Origin: Garcia nutans
Lineage: Eukaryota; Streptophyta; Magnoliopsida; Malpighiales; Euphorbiaceae
DNA length: 64,000 nucleotides
Reading direction: 5' to 3'
Assembly: GCA_947685225.1 (NCBI GenBank)
Contig: CANTUV010000007.1
Location: 19,054,501-19,118,500, forward strand
Shown here: piece by piece, positions 21,485 through 33,600 of the stretch
How positions within the stretch are numbered: position 1 is the first letter of the stretch
Layout: every line of letters starts with the position of its first letter
Notes under the pieces: model-generated
What the model saw: the letters and a program-made list of their open reading frames with translations, nothing else
Databases searched by the model: none
Told to the model about the DNA's origin: nothing
Made by a program: the position numbers and the translations under genes

Positions 21485-22688
21485 TGTTTAGATCATTTTT
21501 ATACTAGTTTTTAGTGTGATTTTTATGTGTTCTTAGTTAATGTTTTGATTGATTTCTATTTAAAGTTTGTTTGAAGTGTTTGTTTTAGGTTTAAGTGCAA
21601 AAACTCCCTTGGAAGATCAAAATAATGAAGAAAGAGCATGAATCAAGCAAGACATGGCCAAGCCAAATCAAGCTTGGGCGTGTCACCTCAAAGGAAATGA
21701 AGGCAGAGCTTGACATGGCCAGGAGATACGGCCAAGCCACTAGCCGTGTCTCACCTTAAGCACAAAGCAAAGTGACACGGCCACTAGCTTGGCCGTGTCA
21801 CACCAAAGGGAATGAAGCAACTTAAAGAACAAAAGAGAACACAGACACGGCCAAGCCACTGGCCGTGTCACATGACACGGCCACAAGCTTGGCCGTGTCA
21901 CTCAATAGACCAAAGAAAAGAAAGAAAAGAAAGAAAGAGAGAAACAGTGATGGACACGGCCACCAAGCTTGGCCGTGTCCCAAAGCAAAATGAGAGACAC
22001 GGCCAAGCCAAATCCAGCTTGGCCGTGTCACTCTTAAATTATTTAAGTTCTTTCGCACGAAAAGAAAAAGAGGAAGAAGGGGAGAAGGCTAGGGTTTGCG
22101 AAAAAGAGAAAACAAAGAGAAGGAGGGGGATACACGGCTAGGGAGAGGAGAGAGTGACACTCTCCTTGTCCCTTCATCTTCATCCTCCATTTCTATCCTC
22201 TCCATCTTCCATTGACAAAATCTTTGAGATTCTTTGGGATAAATTGGGTTAAAACAAGCTCTTGAAGGTTGAAGAAACTTCATTGAAAGGTTTGGTGACT
22301 TGAGAAAGCTCCATTCCATCTTCCAAAGGCATAATCAATTGAAGGCTTGGTGACTTGAGAAAGCTCCATTCCATAATGCAAAGGGGAATCAACCATTGAA
22401 GAGGGCTTGAGTTCTTCATCATACATGGGGAAGACTAGTAATCCTACTCTTGGCATCTTCAAAGGGGTTTTTCTATTCTCTCTTTTAATTCATTTCAATA
22501 TTGTTTTTGTTGTATTAAGAGAATTGATATTGCAATGAACAATTTGTATTTGATTTATATTGAGTTGAATGAATATTTTAAATTGATGATGTTGAGCTAA
22601 ATACCCATGCCCAGGGTTTGTAGTATATTTAATTGAATGCTTTGATTTGATATTTCCATTGATGTACCTTGTTGTTGGTTGATTGCAT
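21485..22688 (+). repeat. Truncated LTR of Athila-like element 2
   Basis: The LTR starts TGTTTAGATCATTTTT, the counterpart of the LTR start of element 1. It contains the GACACGGCC array and stops within the shared segment TTGGTTGATTGCATT at about 22688, where element 1 continues for another roughly 500 bp. From here the sequence passes straight into gag, so an internal deletion removed the LTR end and primer site. A 50-bp near-repeat (GGTGACTTGAGAAAGCTCCA) occurs at about 22291 and 22350. Confidence 0.7.
21643..22035. repeat. GACACGGCC palindromic array (Athila LTR 2)
   Basis: About a dozen half-sites, GACACGGCCAAG and its complement CTTGGCCGTGTC, alternate in both orientations, for example 21844-21874 and 21881-21900. 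Spacers are AT/purine-rich. The array is of the same kind as that in Athila LTR 1 and in the chromovirus LTRs. Confidence 0.85.
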
Positions 22689-22689
22689 T

Positions 22690-23637
22690 TGAGAGGAAGA
22701 ATATGACTACCAAGGTTTCCAGCGAATGGGTAGAAACGACCAATATTCCAATCCTTATAATTCAGGCTGGGGAAGCCACCCAAATATTTCTTGGGAAAAT
22801 CAGCAACACATTCCACCTCAAAATTGTTTTCAACCTTACCAAAGAAGTTCTTACTCTCAAGAACAATATTCATATCAAGATCACTTTAAGAAACCCACTT
22901 TGGAAGATAGTTTGAATGCCTTCATTCAAATTAGCACACAAAACTATGATAAATTTGTGAAATCCACAATGGAAGATGATTTGAATGCTTACCTTCAAAC
23001 TAGCACACAAAATCAGGAAAGGAGCAATGAGAGGTTAGATTCTTTGGAGGAATCATTGAAGAGGGTGGAAAGGCAACTGGCACATCAACTCCAAGCACAC
23101 CAAAAGGAGGAATTTCCTAGCCAATTGGAGGAAGTCAAGGTAATTACAAATTTGAGGAGTGAACAGGTAATATATAACAAATTTTGTGATTCCTTTGATG
23201 CAGGAACTAATCAAGAAGAAGATGGCGAGGAGATACAACCAAACATAGAGGAGTTATTTCAATCAGAGGAGGAGGAGAATTTGGAAGCATCAACATCAAA
23301 AAAATTGCATAAACCTCCAAATCCTTATATGCCCCCAATTCCATTCCCAAGTAGGCTGAAGGAAGAGAATCAAGGTATGTAACTTTCTAAACTTTATGAC
23401 ATGCCATATAGTGAAGATAGTGAAAATAAGCTTGAGATAGCCATGACCTTAGAAGTAGAGCCTAATATTTCCAATTTAGAAATTGAGAAGAGCAAATTAA
23501 TCTTAAATGATGAGGTTGTTGAGAGGGGACTTCAAATGGTTCAAAAGGATGAGGAAGAGATTCAACCAAACTTGGTTGAACCTAAAAAGACTCCAAAAAT
23601 TTTGAAAGATGTTTTAGTTGGGGGGAACAGTATGTAA
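22690..23637 (+). pseudogene. Athila-like gag, C-terminal part (element 2)
   Basis: The open frame 22726-23382 reads NPYNSGWGSHPNISW and KKPTLEDSLNAFIQISTQN, the usual segment after the Athila gag zinc knuckle, followed by a coiled-coil stretch (NERLDSLEESLKRVERQL) and an acidic region. One stop at 23380 separates it from a further acidic frame (23401-23637) in the same style. The gag core and zinc knuckle are deleted. The repeated TSTQN segment (22930 and 23000) suggests a small internal duplication. No protease or RT follows. Confidence 0.7.
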
Positions 23638-25254
23638 CAAATGATCATCTCTCCCACTCTCGGTGGTGAGAATGAGCAAAAAACATATATAACCATGTTG
23701 CATATTGAAAAATATTTTTACCAAGATCCTATAGCATTGGAGGATCAACCCAAAATAACCTGTACACGTTCCCTTTGGACATTTGTTCTTCCAAGGATGC
23801 TACCTAGGCTTTGCAATACATTGGGCACATTTCGAAGTTGCATGTTGTTCATCCTCACAAACATGGGCAACAATTGCATTATGGGTGGAAGGAGCCCTAC
23901 ACATCATATATGAGAACGATGGAAATCAGGTTTCATCTAAACTCTCTCTTTATTTTATGCATGCTCACATTGAGGACAATGTGAATCTTTAAGTGTGGGG
24001 TAGTGCATTTTGTGTTTTGTGTTTTTACTTTTAAGTTATTTTTTGTTTAAGTTTAGTTACTGTTTTTAATGTTTTTCTTTGAATAAATGAATTTTAGAAA
24101 GTTCAATTGTTATAAAGTTGTTGATAGATGACCTTTGAATTTTTGAAGCCTGAATTTGAGAATTGAGTAGAATTGGTGCTTATTGTCAATTTTGTTGGTT
24201 TTTCCCTTGCATTGCCATTAACCTAGTGAGGAATTGAGCCATCAACTTATCATTATTGTTGCGGGTGAACATCTTTTATTGATGAATTGCTAGGACTTGC
24301 TTTGACATGCATTTTAAGACTACATAAAAATTTCAATTAGGCATCAAGATGATTAAGGCAATTAGGTGAACCCACTTTGGCTTAAAAAGACCAACCCTAT
24401 TTTCAACCTTAGTTAGCCAATTTTGAGCCTATTTCATTTTCCCTTTTCTTTCTTTTTCGCAACACTACTAACTTTGAATCGTGCTATTTTGTCTCTTACC
24501 CTTTCATTAGGTCAAGAGCATTTTAAGAGCATTTATGGCCGGGTGTTGTGTTGAATTAAGTGTGGGGTTAAATTTAGTAGGTTTAAGATTGCAAACTATT
24601 ATGTTATTTAGTTGCAAAACCTAAAAAACAAAAATAAAAAATAAAAAAAAAAAGAAGAGAAAAATAAAAAAGAATAAGAATAGGAATAATTGATGTTCTT
24701 GTTGAAAGGGTTGGAATATGTTTGGGAATAATCATTGCAAGATTTAATAAGTGAGTTCCCTTAAAAAACTCTTTAATGACAAAGGGTAGATGAGTGAAAG
24801 GAGTTTTGGAATTGTTGGGGTATATATATATATATATGAATGGTTACTTCATTCTTGAAGTTCTCTTGAACTTAATGATTAAGCTCACATTTCCTAAATG
24901 TCATGCCTTTAACTTAGCCCCATCACAACCAAAAGAAAGACCTTTTGATTGATGCTTGATTGTAATTTTGTGGTGGAGATTTGATTGATAAGCAAGCCTA
25001 TGGTAATATTCTTTCATTGATTGTTATGAGTGTAAACACCACCATGATCAAACACTTGTAAGAGTTGGTGAGGGAGCGACAACATAGGTTATGCATGGAA
25101 AACCACTTAATTGCATGGGTATCGATTTTATTTTATTCGATATTGATTGCAGATTTAGGGATAGGGATGTCTTGATGCAATCTTATAACTCTTAAACTTA
25201 ACAAAATTTATCTTGTTTAGTGTTTTGATTTTAACCTTTCTTGAGGACAAGCAA
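23638..25254 (+). other. Non-coding 3' region of Athila-like element 2
   Basis: A short degraded frame with HIEDNVNL ends at 23992, directly followed by AAGTGTGGGGTAGTGC, a block typical of Athila tails. The remaining 1.2 kb is AT-rich with an A-rich tract at 24620-24680 and a (TA)n run at about 24821-24837. It ends TTGAGGACAAGCAA at the chromovirus insertion. I see no gene here. Confidence 0.6.
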
Positions 25255-25858
25255 TGTAACACCCCTATATCCCGTATACGTACCAAGCATGCTTAAACGA
25301 TCGTAATATACGTATACTGAATATAGAAAATGCCACAGTTTAAAAATACACAACAAATATCATTGTAAATAAGTGAAACCAATCTCAAACATTTAAAAGA
25401 AATCCAAAAGACACCATATATAAAAATGTTTATTAATTCACAGCGGAAGTTGTTACAAATATGTTATAAATCAAAGTTTACAAAACATAGAATATATACA
25501 TGATTGGCAGCTCTTCTCTGATCTTTAAGTTCCAAAAATAAATCCTTCAATGCCTAGTCTCACTTGGTCTTAAGGAGCTCTCAGGTTCAACTCTGTCACC
25601 TGCGCGATTAAACATTATCGCGCTAAGCCAACGGCTTAGTAGCACAACCTATAATACTACTATGTTTCAATGCAATGCAAATGTCACAATCAATCTCAAA
25701 CATCATTCAAAAGAATATCACATTTCAACATCATACTTTGTTCAATGTCATAACAACATTCATATTATATCTTCATAGTTCCATTAATTTCACCATTCAA
25801 GAATCACATTAAATATAAAGACAAGCATGGGCCCAAGAACACTAATATGCCATTCAAC

Positions 25859-26169
25859 TTTCAGAGTTAATGTTTTGGTTAAATTATCACATTTATCATC
25901 ATCCCAACTAGGCTTCAAGGATTTAGGTTCAACCAAGCTTCAAGGGGAACAAAGCATGCTAAGTATCAACCCAACTTGGCTTCAAGAACCAATACAACCT
26001 AGCTTCAAGGGTTGTAACATCTCAATTAGGCTTCAAGGACTAGACCCAACCAAGCTTCAAGGGGAGTAAAACATGTTAAACTTCAACCCAACTTGGCTTC
26101 AAGGATCAAGCCTAACCTAACTTCAAGAGAATGCTACTATAGGCATGCCACCAACAACAAACTCTGAAA
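25859..26169. repeat. Bracketed repeat cassette in chromovirus LTR
   Basis: The inverted pair TTTCAGAGTT and AACTCTGAAA encloses about 290 bp made of some nine copies of the motif CCCAACTTGGCTTCAAGG and variants. The same bracket with a related or different cassette is seen at 34731-35049, 40394-40712 and 45818-46124. Confidence 0.8.
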
Positions 26170-26447
26170 ATAGAATAACACATTAGCCACACAATTCATT
26201 GATTATTTCATCATCAATATCATTTTCAATTCTCTTCATCATTTAGGCAAGCATGCCTCACATATCTCAATTGAATTATCATAGCCAATCACAATGGCTT
26301 CATATCACATTTGAATCATCATGGCCAATAACAATGGCTTCACATCTCAATATTCAAATTTACCATAATCAATTTCATTACACATCATCATTGATATATA
26401 CCTAACAATTTACATTATTCATAGATTTAGAATCTTCCACATACATT

Positions 26448-26830
26448 TGTTTGGATCATTTTTGTTTTAAGAGTGTTTAAAATGCTTATTTTTATGTTTA
26501 GGTGCAAAAAGACCTTTGAAGAATCAAAACAAAGCAAGAAGAGCAAAGAACAATCACAGTAGCTAACACACTCAAGGGACATGGCCAAGCTTGTGGCCGT
26601 GTCTCCCAATTCTAGCTCCAACACGGCCAAGTTGCTTCAGCTTGGCCATGTCACACTTAAATCCAAAGAAAAAAAAATAAATGATGAAATCAGGCAGTAG
26701 ACAACACGGGCAAGGGACACGGCCAAGCCAGTGGCCGTGTCTCTCCAAATTGATCCAACATGGCCAAAATTCCCTTAACTTGGCCGTGTCTCCTAAAGTC
26801 ATGGCCGTGTCTCTCATGGCTAAAGGTTTT
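26448..26830 (+). repeat. Athila-LTR-like segment inside chromovirus LTR 1
   Basis: Starting TGTTTGGATCATTTTTG, this segment follows the head of the Athila-like LTRs (21485, 16273) on the opposite strand to the chromovirus: the same GTTTAGGTGCAAAAA block, then a GACACGGCC array. The equivalent segment is present in LTR 2 (41872-42235), so it was already part of the LTR before this copy transposed. Confidence 0.65.
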
Positions 26831-27895
26831 AAACAAAGCCAAATCTGCTTTAGTTGAATTATATCACATTGTACACAACATAACCTTATTCAAATGGACA
26901 TAATCAACATCATTAACACTTACTTTACATGCTCATCACAATATTCACATTACTAATATGCATTAACAATACATTTGATTCCTTAACACATTTACAAATA
27001 AGTGTGTGTTAAGTTTAAACATCATATGCACATATGCAACAATATAGTTTGTACTTACCTTAAGCACCACTTATACAACTCTAAACACTTTTTTTTTCTA
27101 AGAATTCTTCACTTCACAAATTAGGGCAAAACCTTCTTCCAAAACCTAATCCAAAATGATACAATACAATTTATCACTTACCACTTCAAAACCCTAAAAC
27201 CAACATATAACAATCAACAAAAACCCTAAACACAAATATAACACCATCTCTTCCAACCAACGTACTCTTTTCTTCAATCCATCCTTAAAATCCATAATCA
27301 ATTTAATCAAACACTCTTAAACATCTCAAAATCAATCAACACACCCTTAAATAATCTATCAACTCACACACAACTTCAAATAAGCAAAGAAATCAAAAGA
27401 GGACTTACCAAAGTAATGAAATTTCTTGAATCACCAACTTGATCACTTAGATCTTCTTTCAAGTGAAGCTTAGAACATCCAAAATCCTCTCTTGGTCTTT
27501 TGCTTTCTCTTGTCTTTGGAGGAGCCGGCCACTTCAATGAAAAAGAAGAAAAGAACAATGAAGAAACAAAGTCAACTTCTCTTTAAATCTCCACCAAGTA
27601 TTTCCAAAAAGACAATTACCAACATACCCTCTTCTCACTTGTTCTAGCTTTCTTCTTAATCAAGTGCCCTTTATAGTAATTTCACACATAACAATTAAAA
27701 TATCTTCTTCCATTGACCACTCATTTTGACCAACATATATGTTATATATATTATCATATACCCAACATATACACTTACTCTCTACACATAACTTTCCTTT
27801 TTAAGCAATACATAAACATTCTCTTTTCAATTTCCTTTCTCTTGCAAATTAACATATACATTCAAAACTTCTAAGGCATACATTGGGATATTACA

Positions 27896-27908
27896 ATTCT
27901 CCCCCTCT
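27896..27908 (-). promoter_or_regulatory. Chromovirus polypurine tract
   Basis: The minus strand reads AGAGGGGGAGAAT directly before the LTR start. It primes plus-strand cDNA. The preceding block AATTTCGAGGACAAAATTT is nearly the same as in the non-coding element at 39234-39252. Confidence 0.85.
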
Positions 27909-27956
27909 AAAAAGAAATTTTGTCCTCGAAATTACCTGTCATCAAGTCCGAAACAA

Positions 27957-30900
27957 CTAAGGATATTGATCTCGCATTGCTTGCTCACTCTCCCAAGTTG
28001 CTTCTTCTCTTCCATGATTCTTCCATAGAACCTTCACCAAAGGCACTTTCTTATTCCTCAACTCTTTCACTTCATGTGCCAAAATAGCAACTGGTTCTTC
28101 TTCAAATGTCAGATCTGGACTCACTTCAATAGATTCAATTGGCAAAACATGAGATGGATCCGACCTGTATCTCCTCAACATAGAAACGTGGAATACATTA
28201 TGGATCCTATCCAACTCAGGTGGCAAAGCAAGCCAATAAGCAACTGGCCCAACTCTTTCCAAAACTTCATACGGTCCAATGAAACGAGGACTCAATTTCC
28301 CTTTCCGACCAAACCTCAAGATCTTCTTCCAAGGAGACACTTTCAAAAATACTTTATCTCCAACATCAAATTCTATATCTCTCCTCTTCAAATCTGTATA
28401 AGACTTCTGTCGGTCTGAAGCTGCTTTCAACCTATCTCAAATCAATTTCACTTTCTCTTCAGTTTCTTTAACCAAATCAGGACCAATTAACCTACCTTCT
28501 CCAAGTTCATTCCAACATAGAGGTGTCCTACATCGTCTACCATACAATGCTTCGAATGGTGCCATACCAATGCTGGATTGATGACTGTTATTGTAAGCAA
28601 ATTCCACAAGTGGCAAAAATCTATCCCAACCTCCAGAGAAATCAATGACAGCTTCTCAACATGTCTTTGATAATCTGTATCACTCTCTCTGACTGCCCAT
28701 CTGTCTATGGATGAAAAGCAGTGCTGAAGTGCAGTCGAGAACCCAAAGCACCATGTAAACTCTTCCAAAACCTCGAAGTAAACCGGGGATCTCGATCAGA
28801 CACTAAAGAAATTGGGATACCATGCAACTTCACAATCTCATGAATATACAGCTCAGCTAACCTCTCCAGTGAATAATCCATCCGAACCGGAAGAAAATGA
28901 GCTGTCTTAGTCAACCTATCAACAATCACCCATATAGCATCATGCTTCCTTTGTGTCAATGGTAGACCAGACACAAAATCCATTGTCACTCTCTCCCACT
29001 TCCATTCAGGCACTGTCAAAGGTTGAAGCAACCCTGTTGGAACTTGATGCTCAGCTTTTACCCTCTGACAGGTGAGACATTTAGACACAAATTCTGCTAT
29101 ATCTCTCTTCATGCCAGACCACCAATAATGCTGTCTCAAATCATGGTACATCTTTGTACTACCCGGATGCATAGCAAAAACCGATTGGTGTGCTTCCTCT
29201 AAAATGATTGTTCTCAAACTATCATCATCAGGTACACACAACCTATCCTTGAACCAAAGACTACCATCATTCTTCACATGAAAATCTTGGCTCTCTCCAT
29301 TCTGGAAATCTGAAACAGTCTTTTGAATCTTCTCATCAGCCAATTGAGCTTCCTTAATCTGATCTAAAATACTGGCTTCAATTGCAACTATGCCAACAAT
29401 GCACCATCATCACAAGATGCAAATCTAGCATGCAACGCTCTCAACTCAACAAGCAACGAGAGCAAATAGACAGTCAACCCTGCCAAAGATTTCTGACTCA
29501 AGGCATCAGCAACAACATTTTCCTTACCAGGATGATAATCAATTAAACAGTCGTAGTCTTTAATCAACTCCAACCATCTCCTCTATCGAAGATTGAGCTC
29601 TCTTTGGACACAAAAATATTTTAAACTTTTATGGTCTGTATAGATAAAACACTTCTCCCCATACAAATAGTGTCGCCAAATCTTCAATGCAAACACAATG
29701 GCTGCTAACTCTAAATCATGGGTCGGATAATTGAGCTCATGCGGTTTCAACTGTCTAGAAGCATAAGCTATAACTTTACCTTCTTGCATCAGAACACAAC
29801 CCAAACCACTATGTGAAGCATCACTGTAAATCACAGATGGTTTATCTTCCACAGGTAACATAAGAACAGGCGCTGGAGTCAACATTTCTCTCAACTGTTC
29901 AAAGCTAGCCTGACACTGATCTGTCCACACAAATCTAACTCCCTTTCGAAGTAATCTGGTAAGTGGAGTAGCTATCAAAGAAAATCCTTTCACAAACCGT
30001 CGGTAATAGCCTGCCAAACCTAGAAAACTTCTAACTTCAGTCACAGATTTTGGTGGACTCCAATTCAAAATAGCTTCAACTTTACTCGAATCAACTCTAA
30101 TACCCTCTGCTAAAACTATATGACCGAGAAAAGTTACTTGGTCAAGCCAAAACTCACACTTTGACAGCTTAGCAAACAATTGCTTCTCTCTCAAGATCTG
30201 CAGCACAATCCGCAGATGCTTGTCATGTTCCTCCTTATTACGCGAATACACTAGAATATCATCGATAAAAACTACCACAAACTGATCCAGATAGGGCCTA
30301 AACACCCTATTCATCAAGTCCATAAAAGCTGCAGGTGCATTCGTCAAACCAAAAGGCATAACTAAAAACTCGTAATGTCCATACCTTGTACGAAAGGTTG
30401 TCTTAGGAACATCTTCAGCTCTGACTCTTAACTGATGGTACCATGATCTCAAATCAATCTTGGAAAACACTGCTGCACCCTTCAATTGATCAAAGATATC
30501 ATCAATTCTAGGCAAAGGATATTTATTTTTAATAGTCACCTTGTTCAATTGCCTATAATCGATACACAATCTCATAGTACCATCCTTCTTCTTCACAAAT
30601 AAAACAGGAGCTCCCCACAGTGAAACACTAGGGCGAACAAACCCTTTATCCAACAACTCCTGTAACTGCACCTTCAACTCTCTCAATTCAGCAGGTGCCA
30701 TTCTATAAGGAGTAATAGAGATGGGAGTGGTACCAGGCAATAGTTCGATACCAAACTCCACCTCTCTCTCTGGAGGCAATCCTGGCAACTCCACAGGAAA
30801 CACATCCAGAAAATCTGCAACTGTAGGTATACCATTCAGTTGAGAACTCACTACTCTAGTATCCACAACATGAGCAAAGTAAGCATCACACCCTTTTCTA

Positions 30901-31451
30901 ATCAACCTCCTAGCTGCAACAGCTGAAACAAACAAGGATGCTAACTGTCCTTGCTCACTAGATACCCTTACATCTCTACCATCACCGGTTCTCAAGGTAA
31001 CAAATTTCTTTTGACAGTCTACCACAGCTCCATGTCTAGATAACCAGTCCATGCCTAGGATCAAATCATATTCCTTAAAAGGCATTTCAATTAAATCTCC
31101 AGGAAACTCCTCACCTTGCACCACTACTGCACTATCTCGGTGCACCTTGCTAATAATCACACTATGCCCTAAAGGATTTGTCACCAATACATCAAATCCT
31201 AGGGATTCAGTAAGCAATTCGGACACAGGCAAAACAGATGCACTAATATATGAATGAGTGGATCCGGGATCAATCAAAGCAAGTACTGAAATACCAAATA
31301 AAGAGAAAGTACCCGCTATGACTGCCGAAGCATCTGGCTGCCTCTGCATCACATATATCCTCTGAGAAGATCTAGCCTCCTCCGGTCTACTCTCCCTAGA
31401 TGTAGAACCTCCTCTAGGACTGAACCCAGATCTGCCCCCCTCTGCTGACAT
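27957..31451 (-). pseudogene. Chromovirus pol: protease, RT, RNase H, integrase, chromodomain
   Basis: The 622-codon frame 31451-29583 contains the protease (ALIDPGSTHSYIS, MDWLSRHGAVVDC), RT (LCIDYRQLNKVTIKNKYPLP, catalytic FIDD in FVVVFIDDILVYS) and RNase H (YSDASHSGLGCVLMQ, TDHKSLKYF). After a stop at about 29580 the frame resumes (HPGKENVVADALSQ). The integrase frame 29343-28705 has the zinc module (HQSVFAMHPG, KCLTCQ), core Asp residues (MDFVSGLP, LVSDRDPRF) and a break near 28705-28640. The last frame 28430-27957 has GDKVFLKVSPW, RYIGPYEVLE-like FIGPYEVLERVG and a chromodomain (HEVKELRNKKVPLVKVLW, EATWE). This order and the terminal chromodomain place it in the Tekay-type chromoviruses. 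Lesions are few, so decay is recent. Confidence 0.9.
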
Positions 31452-32595
31452 TTCTGCCTCCTCGACCTCCCCTCACACTAGATCGAGAAGCTGCAGAATC
31501 TACCGACATCTGTTCCTGCCTCTCATGACAATCTCTAACAAAATGATCAGGTGATCCACATCTGAAGCATACCCCTGCTACACCAGTCTTCCAACAAGTA
31601 CCACCATGTGGTCTATCACAATGAATACATATGGGTAAAGTGGATCTCTGAATTACTGGGGTCGGAGCACTCGCCACTGAAACTGTAGGTCTCAATCGCT
31701 GTCTCTGAAACTGTACTGACCTACCAGCTGGCCTCTGACTCCTACTAACCCGAGGAACAAAACTTCCTTTACCTCTTTTCACAGATGAAGACCCTGCTTC
31801 AAACTGGGGTCTTCTAACCCTGATCTCTTCCCCAGAAGCAACTGCTGCAATGCCCTGAGCTCGCTCCACACTTCGAGCTGCTGCAACAAGCTGGGAAAAA
31901 TCATGATATCTAGATCCAGCCACAAGACACATAATAGAGGGCCTCAATCCCTCCTCAAATCTCCTGCATCTATCTATCTCATCAGATATAATACCCCCAG
32001 CACACTGGCTCAACCGGATAAACTCTAGCTCATATTTTGTCACAGTCCGGTGATCTTGCTTTAAACTCAAAAACTCCATCTTCTTCACATCTTTATACTC
32101 CCTCGGAGTATACTTCAATTCAAACTCTCTTAGAAAATCCGTATAGGACAATGTAGGTGGATCATCCATAGCATGGGGCACTGTCTTCCACCAATCATAT
32201 GCATCCTTTTGCAACAATGATCTTGCATAATAAAATTTTTCTTCTGGAGTGGCTTGCAATTGAATAAATATTCTATGTACTTTATCTAGCCACTGCTCCA
32301 CTACAGCTGGATCAATAGTACCCAGAAAATCTTCTGCTCCATACATCCTTAATTTATCGTAATGTCTCACTGATACCAAAGGCTGTGGGGGTGGTGGCGG
32401 TGGTTGCACTGGTGCTTGCCTCAATACCTCTACCACCTACCTAAGCCAAACTGGCGGAACCTCCTCACCAGCTGGTCTCCCTGACACAGAAGCAGGTACC
32501 TCCCCAACACTATCCACTCTAGCTCCATCTCTAACCTCATCAGGAGCTATACTCTCAGCACTACCCTCGACTGACTGACGTAAGTGAGAATCCAT
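31414..32595 (-). pseudogene. Chromovirus gag
   Basis: The probable start is the ATG at 32595 (MDSHLRQSVEG), with one in-frame stop near 32438 before the long frame 32436-31414. The capsid region reads WLDKVHRIFIQLQATPEEK, YDWWKTVPHA and LTYTDFLREFELKYTP-like YTDFLREFELKYTPREYK, followed by the zinc knuckle CFRCGSPDHFVRDC (C-X2-C-X4-H-X4-C) near 31570-31529, preceded by a second Cys-rich segment CIHCDRPHGGTC. It overlaps the protease frame by 38 bases in another register, so a frameshift now separates gag and pol, either natural or from decay. Confidence 0.85.
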
Positions 32596-32740
32596 CACAA
32601 CCTATATCTGCAAACATAGCAGAATACATCTCATTAAAGATCAGAGACTGCCAATACCAAACATGTATGCTATTCAAAAACTAACTTTTTAAAATCAAAA
32701 CATTCTTTTCCTTACATTTGACCTAGGTTGAGAATCTCAA

Positions 32741-32758
32741 ACCTAGGCTCTGATACCA
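32741..32758 (-). promoter_or_regulatory. Chromovirus primer binding site
   Basis: The minus strand reads TGGTATCAGAGCCTAGGT, complementary to the 3' end of initiator tRNA-Met as in most plant chromoviruses. It starts 7 bases after the LTR end. Confidence 0.85.
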
Positions 32759-32765
32759 AAACAAT

Positions 32766-33600
32766 TGTAACACCCATATATCCCGTATACGTACCAAGCA
32801 TGCTTAAACGATCGTAATATACGTATACTGAATATAGAAAATGCCACAGTTTAAAAATACACAACAAATATCTTTGTAAATAAGTGAAACCAATCTCAAA
32901 CATTTAAAAGAAATCCAAAAGACACCATATATAAAAATGTTTATTAATTCACAGCGGAAGTTATTACAAATATGTTATAAATCAAAGTTTACAAAACATA
33001 GAATATATACATGATTGGCAGCTCTTCTCTGATCTTTAAGTTCCAAAAATAAATCCTTCAATGCCTAGTCTCACTTGGTCTTGAGGAGCTCTCAGGTTCA
33101 ACTCTGTCACCTGCGCGATTAAACACTATCGCGCTAAGCCAACGGCTTAGTAGCACAACCTATAATACTATTATGTTTCAATACAATGCAAATGTCACAA
33201 TCAATCTCAAACATCATTCAAAAGAATATCACATTTCAACATCATACTTTGTTCAATGTCATAACAACATTCATATTATATCTTCATAGTTCCATTAATT
33301 TCACCATTCAAGAATCACATTAAATACAAAGAGAAGCATGGGCCCAAGAACACTAATATGCCATTCAACTTTTAGAGTTAATGTTTTGGTTAAATTATCA
33401 CATTTGTCATCATCCCAACTAGGCTTCAAGGATTTAGGTTCAACCAAGCTTCAAGGGGAACAAAGCATGCTAAGTATCAACCCAACTTGGCTTCAAGAAC
33501 CAATCCAACCTAGCTTCAAGGGTTGTAACATCTCAATTAGGCTTCAAGGACTAGACCCAACCAAGCTTTAAGGGGAGTAAAACATGTTAAACTTCAACCC
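32766..33600 (-). repeat. Chromovirus 5' LTR, first part
   Basis: This part corresponds to 25255-26089 of LTR 1 with the same length and about ten substitutions by eye. It is cut after AACTTCAACCC by the non-coding element; the remainder is at 41515-43274. Only part of the bracketed cassette lies here. Confidence 0.9.

Larger units (their letters stand above)
21485..25254 (+). mobile_element. Athila-like Gypsy element 2 (internally deleted)
   Basis: This is a plus-strand element in the Copia integrase region. It consists of the first about 1.2 kb of an LTR, the second half of gag, and a long non-coding 3' region with GTGTGGGG motifs typical of Athila-type tails. The LTR end, primer site, gag start, pol and the 3' LTR are missing. 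It is interrupted at 25254 by the chromovirus (TSD AGCAA), and only 29 bp of its tail remain beyond (43275-43303) before Copia resumes. Confidence 0.7.
25255..27895 (-). repeat. Chromovirus 3' LTR (left copy, 2641 bp)
   Basis: Plus-strand ends are TGTAACACCC and GGGATATTACA. The LTR contains the cassette of CTTCAAG-type repeats (25905-26130) bracketed by TTTCAGAGTT (25859-25868) and AACTCTGAAA (26160-26169), hairpins at 26245-26258 and 26283-26299, and an embedded Athila-LTR-like segment at 26448-26830. A stem GCGCGATTAAAC...GCGC(TAAGC) lies near 25613-25632. No gene is supported; the open frame at 25827-26069 is the repeat cassette. Confidence 0.9.

Noticed and set aside
23640..23992. Envelope-like gene of Athila
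   Set aside because: The short frames lack a signal peptide, membrane segment or any continuous reading; only a degraded gag tail and 3' region are supported.
25827..26069. 80-codon frame repeated at 33338-33571
   Set aside because: Both are translations of the same LTR repeat cassette; duplication follows from the two LTRs.
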